Shown in pieces: positions 18,143 to 32,352 of a DNA stretch of 61,079 nt (positions are counted from its first letter, which is position 1; each line of letters begins with the position of its first letter). Made by a program: the position numbers and the translations under genes. Under the pieces are notes generated by a model. That model had not been told where the DNA came from. It saw nothing but the letters and a program-made list of their open reading frames with translations, and ran no database searches. Source of the stretch: Pseudoalteromonas sp. NBT06-2 (lineage in GTDB: Bacteria > Pseudomonadota > Gammaproteobacteria > Enterobacterales > Alteromonadaceae); NCBI RefSeq assembly GCF_002276045.1, contig NZ_NQMR01000042.1, forward strand, positions 1 through 61,079, written 5' to 3'.

Positions 18143-18478
18143 TCATCGCTGACGGATGAAAATCAATATAGAGGCTCGGTTGGAGAGTGTTCAATCCATT
18201 TATTGAACTATTCGATCAGGAACAACGGGGATACCAAGAAATTTAAACGCACCAGCAAAATCTCTGGGTATTTTGACCCGTGTAACTGGTTGTACTCAAT
18301 AATGTTTGGTCTGCAATTCAAGTGGCAGTTATTTTAAGTTTACTTCAAAAACCAAGGCAAACACACCTATGGACTGTCCATCTATTCCAGCTGCTCCTTT
18401 GGCACTTTTCACCTTTTTGAATTCTTTGTACAAGTTGTCCGTATAAACTGTTATCTTCTGCCTATGTTCTATACCCAT
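18143..18478 (-). pseudogene. Group II intron reverse transcriptase/maturase, N-terminal relic
   Basis: One minus-strand frame reads YKEFKKVKSAKGAAGIDGQS, then FALVFEVNLK, a TAA stop, LELQTKHY, a TGA stop, and VQPVTRVKIPRDFAGAFKFL followed by GIPVVPDRIVQ. These are, in order, the N-terminal blocks of group II intron-encoded reverse transcriptases (RT-0 to RT-2). After a frameshift LQPSLYIDFHPSAM matches the next block. The catalytic YADD region, maturase and endonuclease parts are gone. The fragment is sandwiched exactly between repeat elements A and B. The plus-strand ORF here is only its shadow. Confidence 0.85.
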
Positions 18479-18646
18479 GATACCTCAAAATACTTGATTT
18501 CAGCGAGAGTTAAACAGGATTTAGGTAAGGCATTAATTGAAGATAATGGTTGATCCCTTATCAAAATTAATAACGCAGTATAAACCCTGTTTAAACTCGC
18601 TGAGACAAATCTTCTGAAACATGCATTTTGAAGTAACATGGGTATA
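18470..18646 (+). repeat. Palindromic repeat element B (one-armed)
   Basis: A 177-bp element with ends TATACCCATGATACCTCA... and the complement of TATACCCATGTTACTTCA..., both reaching TTTCAG. Its single arm pairs AGCGAG/CTCGCT, GTTAAACAGG/CCTGTTTAAAC and ATTAATT/AATTAAT around the tip ATGGTTGATCCCTT (18546-18559). It is the most compact copy of the family. Confidence 0.8.
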
Positions 18647-18680
18647 GATATTTCCGATTAGCCAGCTTCACAGGACAAAT

Positions 18681-18716
18681 AAAAAAGGTTTAACTTAATA
18701 AGTTAAACCTTTTTTA
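18681..18716 (-). terminator. grpE terminator
   Basis: A long stem AAAAAAGGTTTAACTTA/TAAGTTAAACCTTTTTT (18681-18716) gives a hairpin followed by T on the minus strand, 20 bp after the grpE stop. Confidence 0.85.
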
Positions 18717-18735
18717 TTTAAAGCGACTGAGTTAA

Positions 18736-19350
18736 TTACTCAGCTGCTTTAGAAACCATTACCATAGCAGGACGTAATAAACGACCACTTAAAGTATAGC
18801 CTTTTTGCATCACTGCAATAACTGTATTTGGTGCTACATCAGCACTTGGCTGTAATGACATTGCTTGATGAAATTCAGGATTAAAAGTTTCACCTTGAGG
18901 ATCTACAACTTCAACACCAAATTTCTTAACCGCATCAACAAAGCTTTTTGAAGTCATATCAATGCCTTCGATTAATGGCTTTAATGCTTCATTTTCTTTA
19001 TCAGCAAATTCAATTGCACGATCTAAATTATCAACAACAGGTAATAACTCATTTACGAATTTTTCTAGTGCGAATTTATGTGCTTTTTCAATATCAAGTG
19101 CTGCACGTCTACGCGCATTATCTACTTCGGCGGCGGCACGTACTACGCTATCTTTTTGATTAGCTAGATTTTCATTTTGATTAGCAATCGTTTGTTTAGC
19201 TTCTTCTAATTCAGCATATAATACTGCAATTTCAGCTTCAGGGCTTAGCTCTGAAGAAGCTTCTTGCTCTGTCGTTTCAACTTGATCTAATTCTACTACT
19301 GCTTCAATGTTTTCTACTTCAGGTGAAGTCTGGTTTGACTGCTCAGACAT
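18736..19350 (-). CDS. grpE: Nucleotide exchange factor GrpE
   Basis: GrpE releases ADP from DnaK in the chaperone cycle. At 204 residues it has an acidic disordered N terminus, a long dimerising helix (about residues 50-95 with [16 protein letters not shown]) and the beta domain with the family signature ([10 protein letters not shown]...[22 protein letters not shown]). It is read on the same strand as hrcA, 109 bp downstream, but has its own sigma-32-type promoter. dnaK and dnaJ are not in the window. Confidence 0.96.
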   Translation of the reverse strand: MSEQSNQTSPEVENIEAVVELDQVETTEQEASSELSPEAEIAVLYAELEEAKQTIANQNENLANQKDSVVRAAAEVDNARRRAALDIEKAHKFALEKFVNELLPVVDNLDRAIEFADKENEALKPLIEGIDMTSKSFVDAVKKFGVEVVDPQGETFNPEFHQAMSLQPSADVAPNTVIAVMQKGYTLSGRLLRPAMVMVSKAAE

Positions 19351-19413
19351 TAATGTTCTCCGATTGTAATTCTATGTTGCATAATTTGTATACGTACAAA
19401 ATTTATAATACTA

Positions 19414-19441
19414 AGATGGGGGTTGAAAGTATAGTTTCAAG
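19414..19441 (-). promoter_or_regulatory. Sigma-32 (heat-shock) promoter of grpE
   Basis: On the minus strand CTTGAA (19436-19441), a 14-bp spacer and CCCCATCT (19414-19421) match the RpoH consensus. It lies 64 bp upstream of the grpE ATG. Confidence 0.85.
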
Positions 19442-19459
19442 TATAATTTAAAAATTATT

Positions 19460-20410
19460 TTAGTCGTTTAAATCAATATCATCGAATATTGAAAATTCGT
19501 TGATCATTGCTTCAATTTCAGCTGAGTTTTCACACAAAATTGTAAAACGACTTTGATAATACTGCTGTGAAAAGTATGGAATACTTAATAAAAATAATCC
19601 TTCAAAGCCTTTATAAGGTAAGTCGTCACCACATATTATTGATATACCTTGCTTAAGTGCTAACTTGTCTTCTACATAATTTAATAATGGCGAACCAATT
19701 AATGGTTGTTCAGATTGTTTGATATGCTTAAATAAATAACTGTCACCTACGACAATACAATCTTCATCACCTAGCTTTTCGGCTAGTGCACGGGTCCATT
19801 GAGCAAGTGAGCCATGACAAAACATAGGTGCTGTATTGGCCATAGCTTGCATTCTTTTTAACCCTTCAGCTAATGTTTGTTGACCAAACACCATATTTAA
19901 CCAAGCATTAAATTGATTACGTATCTCTTCATTCGCTTCTAATGGTTTTGTAATTTTGATATTTTGACTTTGCCCTTGTCTATCTATCAATAAAATAAGC
20001 CAATGGGTTTTATCAAAGTCAAGTACTTCTACACGAAATACATTTTGCGAAATTTTTTGCGGCAAACCAGTAAAAACACATACTTGATATTTTTGACTAA
20101 TAAAATGAGAGAACTCAATTAAAACATCTTGGCTTGGTTGCCAAAAAGAAGCAACTTCAGATAACGAAAAAAACTCATCGAACCAATATTGATAACCTTT
20201 TTTAGTTGGAATGCGACCAGCGGAGGTATGAGGAGAATATATATATCCAAGTTTTTCTAGACGTGCCATTGCATTCCTTACTGTTGCAGAACACATAGAC
20301 ATACCTTTTTGCTTAACAATTCTCGATGAAGCAATAGCAGAACCTTCACCATCGCAGTAAAGACTCATTATTGCTGTAAATATTTGTTGATCACGGGCAC
20401 TTAACTTCAT
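19460..20410 (-). CDS. hrcA: HrcA-like heat-shock transcriptional repressor
   Basis: The 316-residue protein has the HrcA N-terminal winged helix: LSARDQQIFTAIMSLY, then SSRIVKQKG, CSATVRNAMARLEKLGYI and PHTSAGRIPTKKGYQYWFD, all diagnostic. The GAF-like and dimerisation region is diverged and shorter than the usual 340 residues. HrcA normally binds CIRCE operators at chaperone genes, yet no CIRCE is seen near hrcA or grpE. The ORF can begin at a TTG (20416), but the ATG at 20410 fits the family start. The promoter at 20419-20446 would place the RNA start within a few bases of the ATG. Confidence 0.85.
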   Translation of the reverse strand: MKLSARDQQIFTAIMSLYCDGEGSAIASSRIVKQKGMSMCSATVRNAMARLEKLGYIYSPHTSAGRIPTKKGYQYWFDEFFSLSEVASFWQPSQDVLIEFSHFISQKYQVCVFTGLPQKISQNVFRVEVLDFDKTHWLILLIDRQGQSQNIKITKPLEANEEIRNQFNAWLNMVFGQQTLAEGLKRMQAMANTAPMFCHGSLAQWTRALAEKLGDEDCIVVGDSYLFKHIKQSEQPLIGSPLLNYVEDKLALKQGISIICGDDLPYKGFEGLFLLSIPYFSQQYYQSRFTILCENSAEIEAMINEFSIFDDIDLND

Positions 20411-20418
20411 ATTCAAAG

Positions 20419-20446
20419 ATATGGGGGGAGAGCATTTGATTTCAAG
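20419..20446 (-). promoter_or_regulatory. Sigma-32 (heat-shock) promoter of hrcA
   Basis: On the minus strand CTTGAA (20441-20446), a 14-bp spacer and CCCCATAT (20419-20426). The -10 element ends only 8 bp before the hrcA ATG. Confidence 0.85.
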
Positions 20447-20516
20447 TGGTGTTTTTAACTTAACGTTTCTATATACTTAAAACTCAGTTATAAACCTGCT
20501 CATTTGTAGATTAATT

Positions 20517-21398
20517 ATGAAACAAAAATTTAAAAAAATAGGCCTTATTGGAAAACCGAACCATGATGGCGCTAATTCTACCTTACAAAACCTACATTCT
20601 TTTCTTTTAGCATTAGGCTGTGATGTTCTTATAGAGCAAAGAGCTGGTCAGCAAATGCCTATAGAACATGCAAAATTAGTTGATTTAGTTGAAATAGGTA
20701 AACTATGTGATTTAGCTATTGTTGTTGGCGGTGATGGCAATATGCTAGGCGCAGCAAGAGTACTTTCTCGTTTTGATATCGCTGTTATAGGTGTAAATAG
20801 AGGTAATTTAGGCTTTTTAACAGATTTAGATCCTGAATCTTTTCAAGGTGCAGTAGAGCAAGTTATAAGTGGTGAATATCGAGAAGAGAAACGGTTTTTA
20901 CTTGAAGTTGAAGTTTATCGTCATGAGAAACTAAAAAGCTCAAACTCAGCAGTTAATGAAGCAGTTTTACATGCTGATAAAGTAGCCCATATGATTGAAT
21001 TCGAAGCATTCATTAATAATGACTTTGTATTTTCTCAAAGATCTGATGGTTTAATAATCTCAACACCAACAGGCTCGACAGCATATTCACTTTCTGGTGG
21101 AGGTCCAATTTTAACACCTGATATTAATGCAATGGCTTTAGTACCTATGTTTCCACATACACTATCGAGTAGACCATTAGTAGTAGATGCACAAAGTGAA
21201 ATTAGATTAAAGTTAAGTTTAAATAATGATGATAATCTACAAGTAAGTTGTGATAGTCATATTGTACTTGCTGTTATGCCTGGTGATGAAATTGTCATTA
21301 AAAAGGGAGATTCGCCTCTTAGATTAGTTCATCCGAAAGATTATTCATATTATAATGTTTTAAGAAAAAAGCTTAATTGGGGCAACCCTTTATATTAA
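20517..21398 (+). CDS. nadK: NAD+ kinase
   Basis: NadK phosphorylates NAD+ to NADP+. The 293-residue protein matches the E. coli length (292). The GGDGNML motif is at residues 71-77, followed by [13 protein letters not shown], and the conserved core [23 protein letters not shown] is present in the middle. It is divergent from hrcA, next to the grpE-hrcA heat-shock block, as in E. coli where nadK neighbours grpE and recN. Confidence 0.97.
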   Translation: MKQKFKKIGLIGKPNHDGANSTLQNLHSFLLALGCDVLIEQRAGQQMPIEHAKLVDLVEIGKLCDLAIVVGGDGNMLGAARVLSRFDIAVIGVNRGNLGFLTDLDPESFQGAVEQVISGEYREEKRFLLEVEVYRHEKLKSSNSAVNEAVLHADKVAHMIEFEAFINNDFVFSQRSDGLIISTPTGSTAYSLSGGGPILTPDINAMALVPMFPHTLSSRPLVVDAQSEIRLKLSLNNDDNLQVSCDSHIVLAVMPGDEIVIKKGDSPLRLVHPKDYSYYNVLRKKLNWGNPLY

Positions 21399-21477
21399 TA
21401 ATTTAACTTTATAGTTATTTTAAAAGGGAATTGACTTATTCCCCGGCATTTTACCGTATACCTCATTTGGAATTTTT

Positions 21478-22008
21478 ATGACATATATCGTCTTTTTTAC
21501 CATCGTATTACTCATTGCATTACTAGGGGTCTTTCTTTCAATTGAGAACTCAAAAAAGAAAGCTGAACTATTAAAAAAACAAATATTTGTTGAAAGACAA
21601 AACCATGCTGTTTCTCAATTTAAAAATCAAATACCGCAATATATTGAAGCTAAAATTCTCAGACCAAAACACAGCCACAATATACAGGCTATCGCTAGTA
21701 ATTTTTTTGTTGTACAAGCCCATAATGAAGATAATTTGGCTGTGCTTGAAGCAACATTAGAGAGTTTAACTACAAACTTAAATAGCGAACTTGCTAAAAC
21801 CAATATAACAGGTGATAAAGAAACCATTACAAATAACATTATTACATTTATAAATGAATTGCCCAAGAACGCACGTGATTTTAATCATGAATTTTATAGT
21901 CAAATCATGCCAGCTTTAATTGTCACTCTGCAAACTCCAGACCTATCATTTGAAGAAACGACGGAAGAGAATGAACAAGTCCAATTAGACCAAGTATCAG
22001 AAAAATAA
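21478..22008 (+). CDS. Hypothetical membrane-anchored protein
   Basis: A 176-residue protein with one N-terminal membrane segment (about residues 3-22), a short basic coiled region and a helical, Asn/Thr-rich domain ending in an acidic tail (EETTEENEQ). I do not recognise a family. It follows nadK on the same strand at 79 bp but probably has its own signals. Codon and base use look like its neighbours. Confidence 0.65.
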   Translation: MTYIVFFTIVLLIALLGVFLSIENSKKKAELLKKQIFVERQNHAVSQFKNQIPQYIEAKILRPKHSHNIQAIASNFFVVQAHNEDNLAVLEATLESLTTNLNSELAKTNITGDKETITNNIITFINELPKNARDFNHEFYSQIMPALIVTLQTPDLSFEETTEENEQVQLDQVSEK

Positions 22009-22028
22009 TAATTAGTGATTTTAGGAAA

Positions 22029-22346
22029 TATACCCAAACCACTTCAAAATACAGAGTTCAGTTGGAGTTAGAAACGCTTTAGGCAAGGCATTAATTGCAG
22101 AAAATAGGTTATTCCCTTTTCAAGATCAATAACGCAGCATAAAGCGTTTCTAAACCAACTCTGCGGGGACTTATTAGCAAATCATGCTCCTTGTTGTACA
22201 GGGATGTCATAGGTACTATGAATAATACAGGTGTATATTACCGGTCCATCTTCTTTTAAGGGAGCAACCATTAATACAAAGATATGCCTAGTTTATGAGT
22301 TGCTTAGTAGTTCTGAAACTCGCATCTTGAAGTGGCTTGGATATAT
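22029..22346 (+). repeat. Palindromic repeat element C (two-armed)
   Basis: A 318-bp relative of element A. The ends are TATACCCAAACCACTTCA... and the complement of TATATCCAAGCCACTTCA..., both reaching TTCAG. Arm 1 pairs AACGCTTTA with TAAAGCGTT and GTTGGAGTT with AACCAAC, with tip ATAGGTTATTCCCTT at 22104-22118. Arm 2 has the inverted tip at 22258-22271. It fills the gap between the 176-residue protein and gltD. Confidence 0.8.
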
Positions 22347-22376
22347 AAAAAGGTTTGATTAATCAAACCTTTTTTG
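22347..22376 (-). terminator. gltD terminator
   Basis: The stem AAAAAGGTTTGATT/AATCAAACCTTTTT gives a hairpin followed by T on the minus strand, 17 bp beyond the gltD stop. Confidence 0.85.
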
Positions 22377-22392
22377 AAGTAATGCAACTATA

Positions 22393-28276
<5,884 letters not shown>

Positions 28277-28396
28277 GTATGCCCCCTCCCCTTGCTATTA
28301 CTAGAGTTTGAAAATGCGACGTGCTCAGTTTTAAATAAAATGAACTCTAGCAGAGAGTAAAATTAACTATAAATTCATTCATAGTCAAACTTTTTG

Positions 28397-28430
28397 TGAA
28401 TACATATTCATGAATATGAATATTTCTCAT
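28397..28430 (-). promoter_or_regulatory. Two ArgR-like boxes upstream of gltBD
   Basis: TGAATACATATTCA (28397-28410) is a perfect fit to the ARG box core TGAATWWWWATTCA. TGAATATTTCTCAT (28417-28430) keeps one good half-site, and the two lie one operator spacing apart. In E. coli ArgR acts on gltBDF. The boxes lie about 120-155 bp upstream of the gltB ATG. Confidence 0.5.
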
Positions 28431-28498
28431 ATTCATCGATGGAACAATACAATTAACAATTTCAGTTAAATTCCACGAAAAACCCTTTATTTTTTTTG

Positions 28499-28568
28499 TG
28501 ACACTGGTGTCATATTAACACAAATGTAAACAAAACCAACCTAACCCATACGTTTACGTAAACGTAAA
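28499..28568. promoter_or_regulatory. Palindromes in the gltB-grxD gap
   Basis: The 531-bp gap upstream of gltB also holds TGACACTGGTGTCA (28499-28512, perfect 14-bp palindrome) and GTTTACGTAAAC (28552-28563, perfect, overlapping a second TTTACG-like half). Both look like dimeric regulator sites, but I cannot name the regulator. No ORF is seen in the gap. Confidence 0.35.
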
Positions 28569-28760
28569 CCAAGATAAAAATGAATAATTATTCATGGTAA
28601 TACCAATTAACCGAATTGTTTTTATTCTTTTTTAAATGTGTAATTTTTATGTCGTTAATAGACGTAATATAGCTTATTTTTTTGTTAGTTTTAAAATTAC
28701 TCGAGAAACACGTATAAGAGAGGTAAGCCAAATAAAATGTAAGTAATAAATTTAAGATAT

Positions 28761-28790
28761 AAAAAAAGCGAGCTTAGCTCGCTTTTTTTT
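28761..28790 (-). terminator. grxD terminator
   Basis: The hairpin AAGCGAGC-TTA-GCTCGCTT with A and T runs on both sides ends 18 bp after the grxD stop. Confidence 0.88.
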
Positions 28791-28807
28791 GCTGATACTA
28801 AAGTTAA

Positions 28808-29152
28808 TTATTCTATAGAATCATCTTCTGATTTATATTTTTCAGCAGTTTCTGCGATTAAAGGTTGTAATTCACCTTTTTGGAACATTTCAATAATAAT
28901 GTCACATCCACCAACTAATTCACCATCAACCCATAACTGTGGGAATGTAGGCCAATCTGCATATGCTGGTAATTCAGCTCGAATATCAGGATTAAGCAAG
29001 ATATCAACATAGGCAAACTGTGCCCCACAAGACATCAAAGCTTGTGATGCTTGAGATGAAAAGCCACAGTTTGGTAATTTTGGTGAGCCTTTCATATAAA
29101 GAATAATTGGATTTTCAGAAATCTGTTGTTTAATTTTATCTATGGTTTCCAT
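28808..29152 (-). CDS. grxD: Monothiol glutaredoxin 4 (Fe-S carrier)
   Basis: A 114-residue CGFS-type glutaredoxin that coordinates a glutathione-bridged 2Fe-2S cluster as a homodimer or with BolA. The CGFS motif is at about residues 28-31 with the preceding KGSPKLPN, followed by the WPTFPQLWVDGELVGGCDI glutathione-binding region. It is about the E. coli length (115). It is divergent from sodB, as in several gammaproteobacteria, with a repeat element in between. Confidence 0.95.
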   Translation of the reverse strand: METIDKIKQQISENPIILYMKGSPKLPNCGFSSQASQALMSCGAQFAYVDILLNPDIRAELPAYADWPTFPQLWVDGELVGGCDIIIEMFQKGELQPLIAETAEKYKSEDDSIE

Positions 29153-29293
29153 CTACAACCTCAAAACGCCTAAAATTGACTACAATAAATGTATTTAAAA
29201 TAGCACTTAATTTATACTATTTATAAAAAAGTAACTTAATCATGAGTATATTAACATTGCTGTTTATTAAAACTTGAGTAAAATACTCGGGAA

Positions 29294-29562
29294 TATATAC
29301 CCGTACCATTCATAATAAGGAGTTTCAGCAAATAATATCCAAGTTAGATTCTTAGCGTGAAAGTGAATAAGTGATTATTCTCCTAAAAGTTTTCACAACA
29401 ACGAAGATAACTTGGAATATGACTTGCCCTCAGGGGGTTTGAGGAGAAAAGCAGCTCAGTGTTATCACTTTAGCTAAGGAAATTACCATTGGCTAAAGTG
29501 ATACTTTGATGTGATTACCTCCTCAAACTCTGAAGCCCTTATTTTGAAAGGCTACGGATATC
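29294..29562 (+). repeat. Palindromic repeat element E (two-armed, diverged arms)
   Basis: The ends TATACCCGTACCATTCATAA...TTTCAG and the complement of ATATCCGTAGCCTTTCAA...CTTCAG align with those of elements A-D. The arms are different in sequence: CAAGTTA/TAACTTG (about 29340-29410), GTTTGAGGAG/CTCCTCAAAC, and a perfect 12-bp TATCACTTTAGC/GCTAAAGTGATA. The arm tips again resemble the shared motif (GTGATTATTCTCC near 29371 and its inverted counterpart near 29474-29491). It fills the grxD-sodB gap. Confidence 0.75.
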
Positions 29563-29607
29563 ATAACACAAAGCAGTTGTACTTAACAAAATACCATGGA
29601 GATAAAA

Positions 29608-30189
29608 ATGGCATTTGAACTACCGTCACTACCATATGCAATCGATGCACTTGCACCGCATATTTCACAAGAAACTTTAGAATTCCATCACGGCAAACAT
29701 CATAATACTTATGTTGTTAAACTTAACGGTTTAATTTCAGGTACTGATTTAGCTAATAAAACATTAGAAGAAATTGTTTGTTCTTCAGAAGGCGGCATAT
29801 TTAACAATGCAGCTCAAATCTGGAACCATACTTTTTACTGGAACTCACTTGCACCAAATGCAGGCGGAGCACCTACAGGTGCAATCGCAGATGCTATCAA
29901 TGCTAAATGGGGTTCTTTTGAAGAATTCAAATCTGCATTAAATGATAAAGCGGTAAATAACTTTGGTTCAAGCTGGACTTGGTTAGTTAAACTTACTGAT
30001 GGTTCACTTGATATTGTGAATACTTCAAATGCAGCGACACCATTAACTGAAGATGGCGTAACACCAATTCTTACAGTAGACTTATGGGAACATGCATATT
30101 ACATCGATTACCGCAATGTTCGTCCTAATTACTTAAATGGTTTTTGGGCATTAGTTAATTGGGAGTTTGCAAATAAAAACTTTGCATAA
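29608..30189 (+). CDS. sodB: Superoxide dismutase (Fe)
   Basis: SodB dismutates superoxide in the cytoplasm. The 193-residue enzyme has the metal ligands in [17 protein letters not shown] and [10 protein letters not shown]. The [10 protein letters not shown] and AGGAPTG context is that of iron-type enzymes. An in-frame upstream ATG at 29596 is less likely: from 29608 the sequence begins [11 protein letters not shown] like other SodB proteins, and GGAG precedes it. Confidence 0.96.
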   Translation: MAFELPSLPYAIDALAPHISQETLEFHHGKHHNTYVVKLNGLISGTDLANKTLEEIVCSSEGGIFNNAAQIWNHTFYWNSLAPNAGGAPTGAIADAINAKWGSFEEFKSALNDKAVNNFGSSWTWLVKLTDGSLDIVNTSNAATPLTEDGVTPILTVDLWEHAYYIDYRNVRPNYLNGFWALVNWEFANKNFA

Positions 30190-30210
30190 CTTTTAATTAG
30201 CATGACTTTA

Positions 30211-30238
30211 AAGGCACTCATTGAGTGCCTTTTTTTAT
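30211..30238 (+). terminator. sodB terminator
   Basis: The hairpin AAGGCACTCA/TTGAGTGCCTT followed by seven T, 22 bp after the sodB stop. Confidence 0.9.
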
Positions 30239-30405
30239 TATTTATAAATCTCTATTCTATTATAAATTGAGCGCCTTTATTGCTAATAACATTAACAATT
30301 ACAATTCTATAGTAAAAATCTTCACTTTATTTCATAACAACGTCTACGCTTAAAGTAGAGCTATTAATTTAAAAAATGTTTTTGTGATAATGATTGGAGG
30401 TCCAT

Positions 30406-32328
30406 ATGACAATATTTGATCACTACCAGGCCAGATATGAAGCAGCCAAAGAAGAAGAATATACAATATCTGAATTTTTAGAGATATGCCGAAATGATAA
30501 ATCCGCATATGCCAGTGCTTCTGAACGATTATTAATGGCCATCGGTGACCCCGAAATGGTCGATACATCACAAGATCCGACTTTAAGTCGAATTTTCTCT
30601 AACCGTGTTATGGCGCGTTACCCTGCATTTAATGAATTTTATGGCATGGAAGAGGCTATTGAACAAATAGTTTCCTATTTAAAACATGCAGCACAAGGTT
30701 TAGAAGAGTGTAAACAAGTATTATATTTGCTAGGGCCAGTTGGTGGAGGTAAATCTTCATTAGCAGAAAAGTTAAAGTTTTTAATGCAAAAAATGCCAAT
30801 ATACTGCATTAAAGGTTCTCCAGTTAATGATCATCCATTATCATTATTTGACTATTTAGAAGATGGAGACTTATTAGAGAAAGAATATGGTATAAATCAA
30901 AGATACTTAAAAACAATAATCTCTCCCTGGGCTGCAAAACGTTTACATGAATACAATGGAGATATTAGTCAATTTAAAGTTGTTAAGCGTTACCCTTCTA
31001 TTTTAGATCAAACAGCTATCGCAAAAACTGAACCTGGCGATGAAAATAATCAAGATATTAGCGCCTTAGTAGGTAAAGTAGATATTAGACAACTTGAACA
31101 CTTTGCTCAAAATGATCCTGATGCTTATGCATACTCAGGTGCTTTATGTAGAGCAAATCAAGGTTTGATGGAATTTGTTGAAATGTTCAAAGCTCCCATC
31201 AAAGTATTACACCCATTATTGACAGCAACTCAGGAGGGTAATTATAACGGAACAGAAGGTTTATCTGCACTACCATTTACAGGAATAATATTAGCTCACT
31301 CTAACGAATCAGAATGGCAAACATTTAGAAACAATAAAAATAATGAAGCTTTCTTGGACCGTGTATACATTGTAAAAGTCCCTTATTGCTTACGCGTGAC
31401 TGAAGAAGTCAGAATTTATGATAAGTTAATAGAAAGTAGTGAATTAAAGACCTCTCAATGTGCGCCTGGTACCTTAGAAACTTTAGCGCAATTTAGTGTA
31501 TTGTCTCGTTTGAAAGAGCCTGAAAACTCTAGTATTTACTCAAAAATGCGAGTTTATGATGGAGAAACATTAAAAGATACCGACCCAAAAGCAAAATCTT
31601 ACCAAGAATATAAAGATTATGCTGGCGTTGATGAAGGTATGAAAGGGTTATCTACTCGTTTTGCTTTCAAAATTTTATCTCGCGTATTCAACTTTGATCA
31701 TACAGAAGTCGCTGCCAATCCTGTTCATTTATTTTATGTGCTAGAACAACAGATCGAAAGAGAGCAATTCGCACAAGATATTCAAGAGCAATATCTTGAA
31801 TTTTTGAAAGGTTTTTTAATTCCTAAATATGTTGAGTTTATAGGTAAAGAAATCCAAACAGCCTATTTAGAATCATATTCAGAATATGGACAAAACATTT
31901 TCGACCGCTATGTAACCTATGCTGACTTTTGGATACAAGACCAAGAGTATAGAGATCCCGACACAGGTCAACTTTTTGATAGATCAGCATTAAATGCCGA
32001 ACTTGAAAAAATTGAAAAACCTGCCGGTATTTCAAACCCTAAAGATTTTAGAAACGAGATTGTAAACTTTGTATTACGTGCTAAAGCACACAATAATGGC
32101 AAAAATCCAACTTGGACTAGTTACGAAAAACTGAGAACTGTCATTGAGAAAAAAATGTTCTCAAATACCGAAGACTTATTACCTGTTATTTCATTTAACG
32201 CTAAAACTTCTGGAGACGATCAGAAAAAACATGAAGATTTTGTCAATCGTATGGTTGAGAAAGGCTATACCCAAAAACAAGTACGACTATTATCTGAGTG
32301 GTATTTACGCGTGCGTAAATCGCAGTAA
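30406..32328 (+). CDS. yeaG: PrkA/YeaG serine protein kinase (AAA+ type)
   Basis: A 640-residue AAA+ protein with the PrkA fold. The Walker A loop GPVGGGKSS is at residues 110-118, and the C-terminal part corresponds to the PrkA kinase-like domain. In E. coli YeaG acts with YeaH in starvation and nitrogen stress. A TTG 12 bp upstream could extend the ORF, but GGAGGT sits just before the ATG at 30406. It is the first gene of yeaG-yeaH-(small ORF)-spoVR, a sigma-S-linked stress cluster in other gammaproteobacteria. Confidence 0.95.
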   Translation: MTIFDHYQARYEAAKEEEYTISEFLEICRNDKSAYASASERLLMAIGDPEMVDTSQDPTLSRIFSNRVMARYPAFNEFYGMEEAIEQIVSYLKHAAQGLEECKQVLYLLGPVGGGKSSLAEKLKFLMQKMPIYCIKGSPVNDHPLSLFDYLEDGDLLEKEYGINQRYLKTIISPWAAKRLHEYNGDISQFKVVKRYPSILDQTAIAKTEPGDENNQDISALVGKVDIRQLEHFAQNDPDAYAYSGALCRANQGLMEFVEMFKAPIKVLHPLLTATQEGNYNGTEGLSALPFTGIILAHSNESEWQTFRNNKNNEAFLDRVYIVKVPYCLRVTEEVRIYDKLIESSELKTSQCAPGTLETLAQFSVLSRLKEPENSSIYSKMRVYDGETLKDTDPKAKSYQEYKDYAGVDEGMKGLSTRFAFKILSRVFNFDHTEVAANPVHLFYVLEQQIEREQFAQDIQEQYLEFLKGFLIPKYVEFIGKEIQTAYLESYSEYGQNIFDRYVTYADFWIQDQEYRDPDTGQLFDRSALNAELEKIEKPAGISNPKDFRNEIVNFVLRAKAHNNGKNPTWTSYEKLRTVIEKKMFSNTEDLLPVISFNAKTSGDDQKKHEDFVNRMVEKGYTQKQVRLLSEWYLRVRKSQ

Positions 32329-32352
32329 CATAAGATTAAAAGAGGGAAATAT

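Noticed and set aside
18131..18337. Plus-strand ORF of 68 codons between repeat elements A and B
   Set aside because: It starts in the repeat end and runs antisense to the group II intron RT relic; the sense strand has protein similarity and this one does not.
19351..19459. Possible CIRCE operator between hrcA and grpE
   Set aside because: No TTAGCACTC/GAGTGCTAA halves are present; the inverted look of TTTCAA and TTGAAA comes from the sigma-32 promoter.
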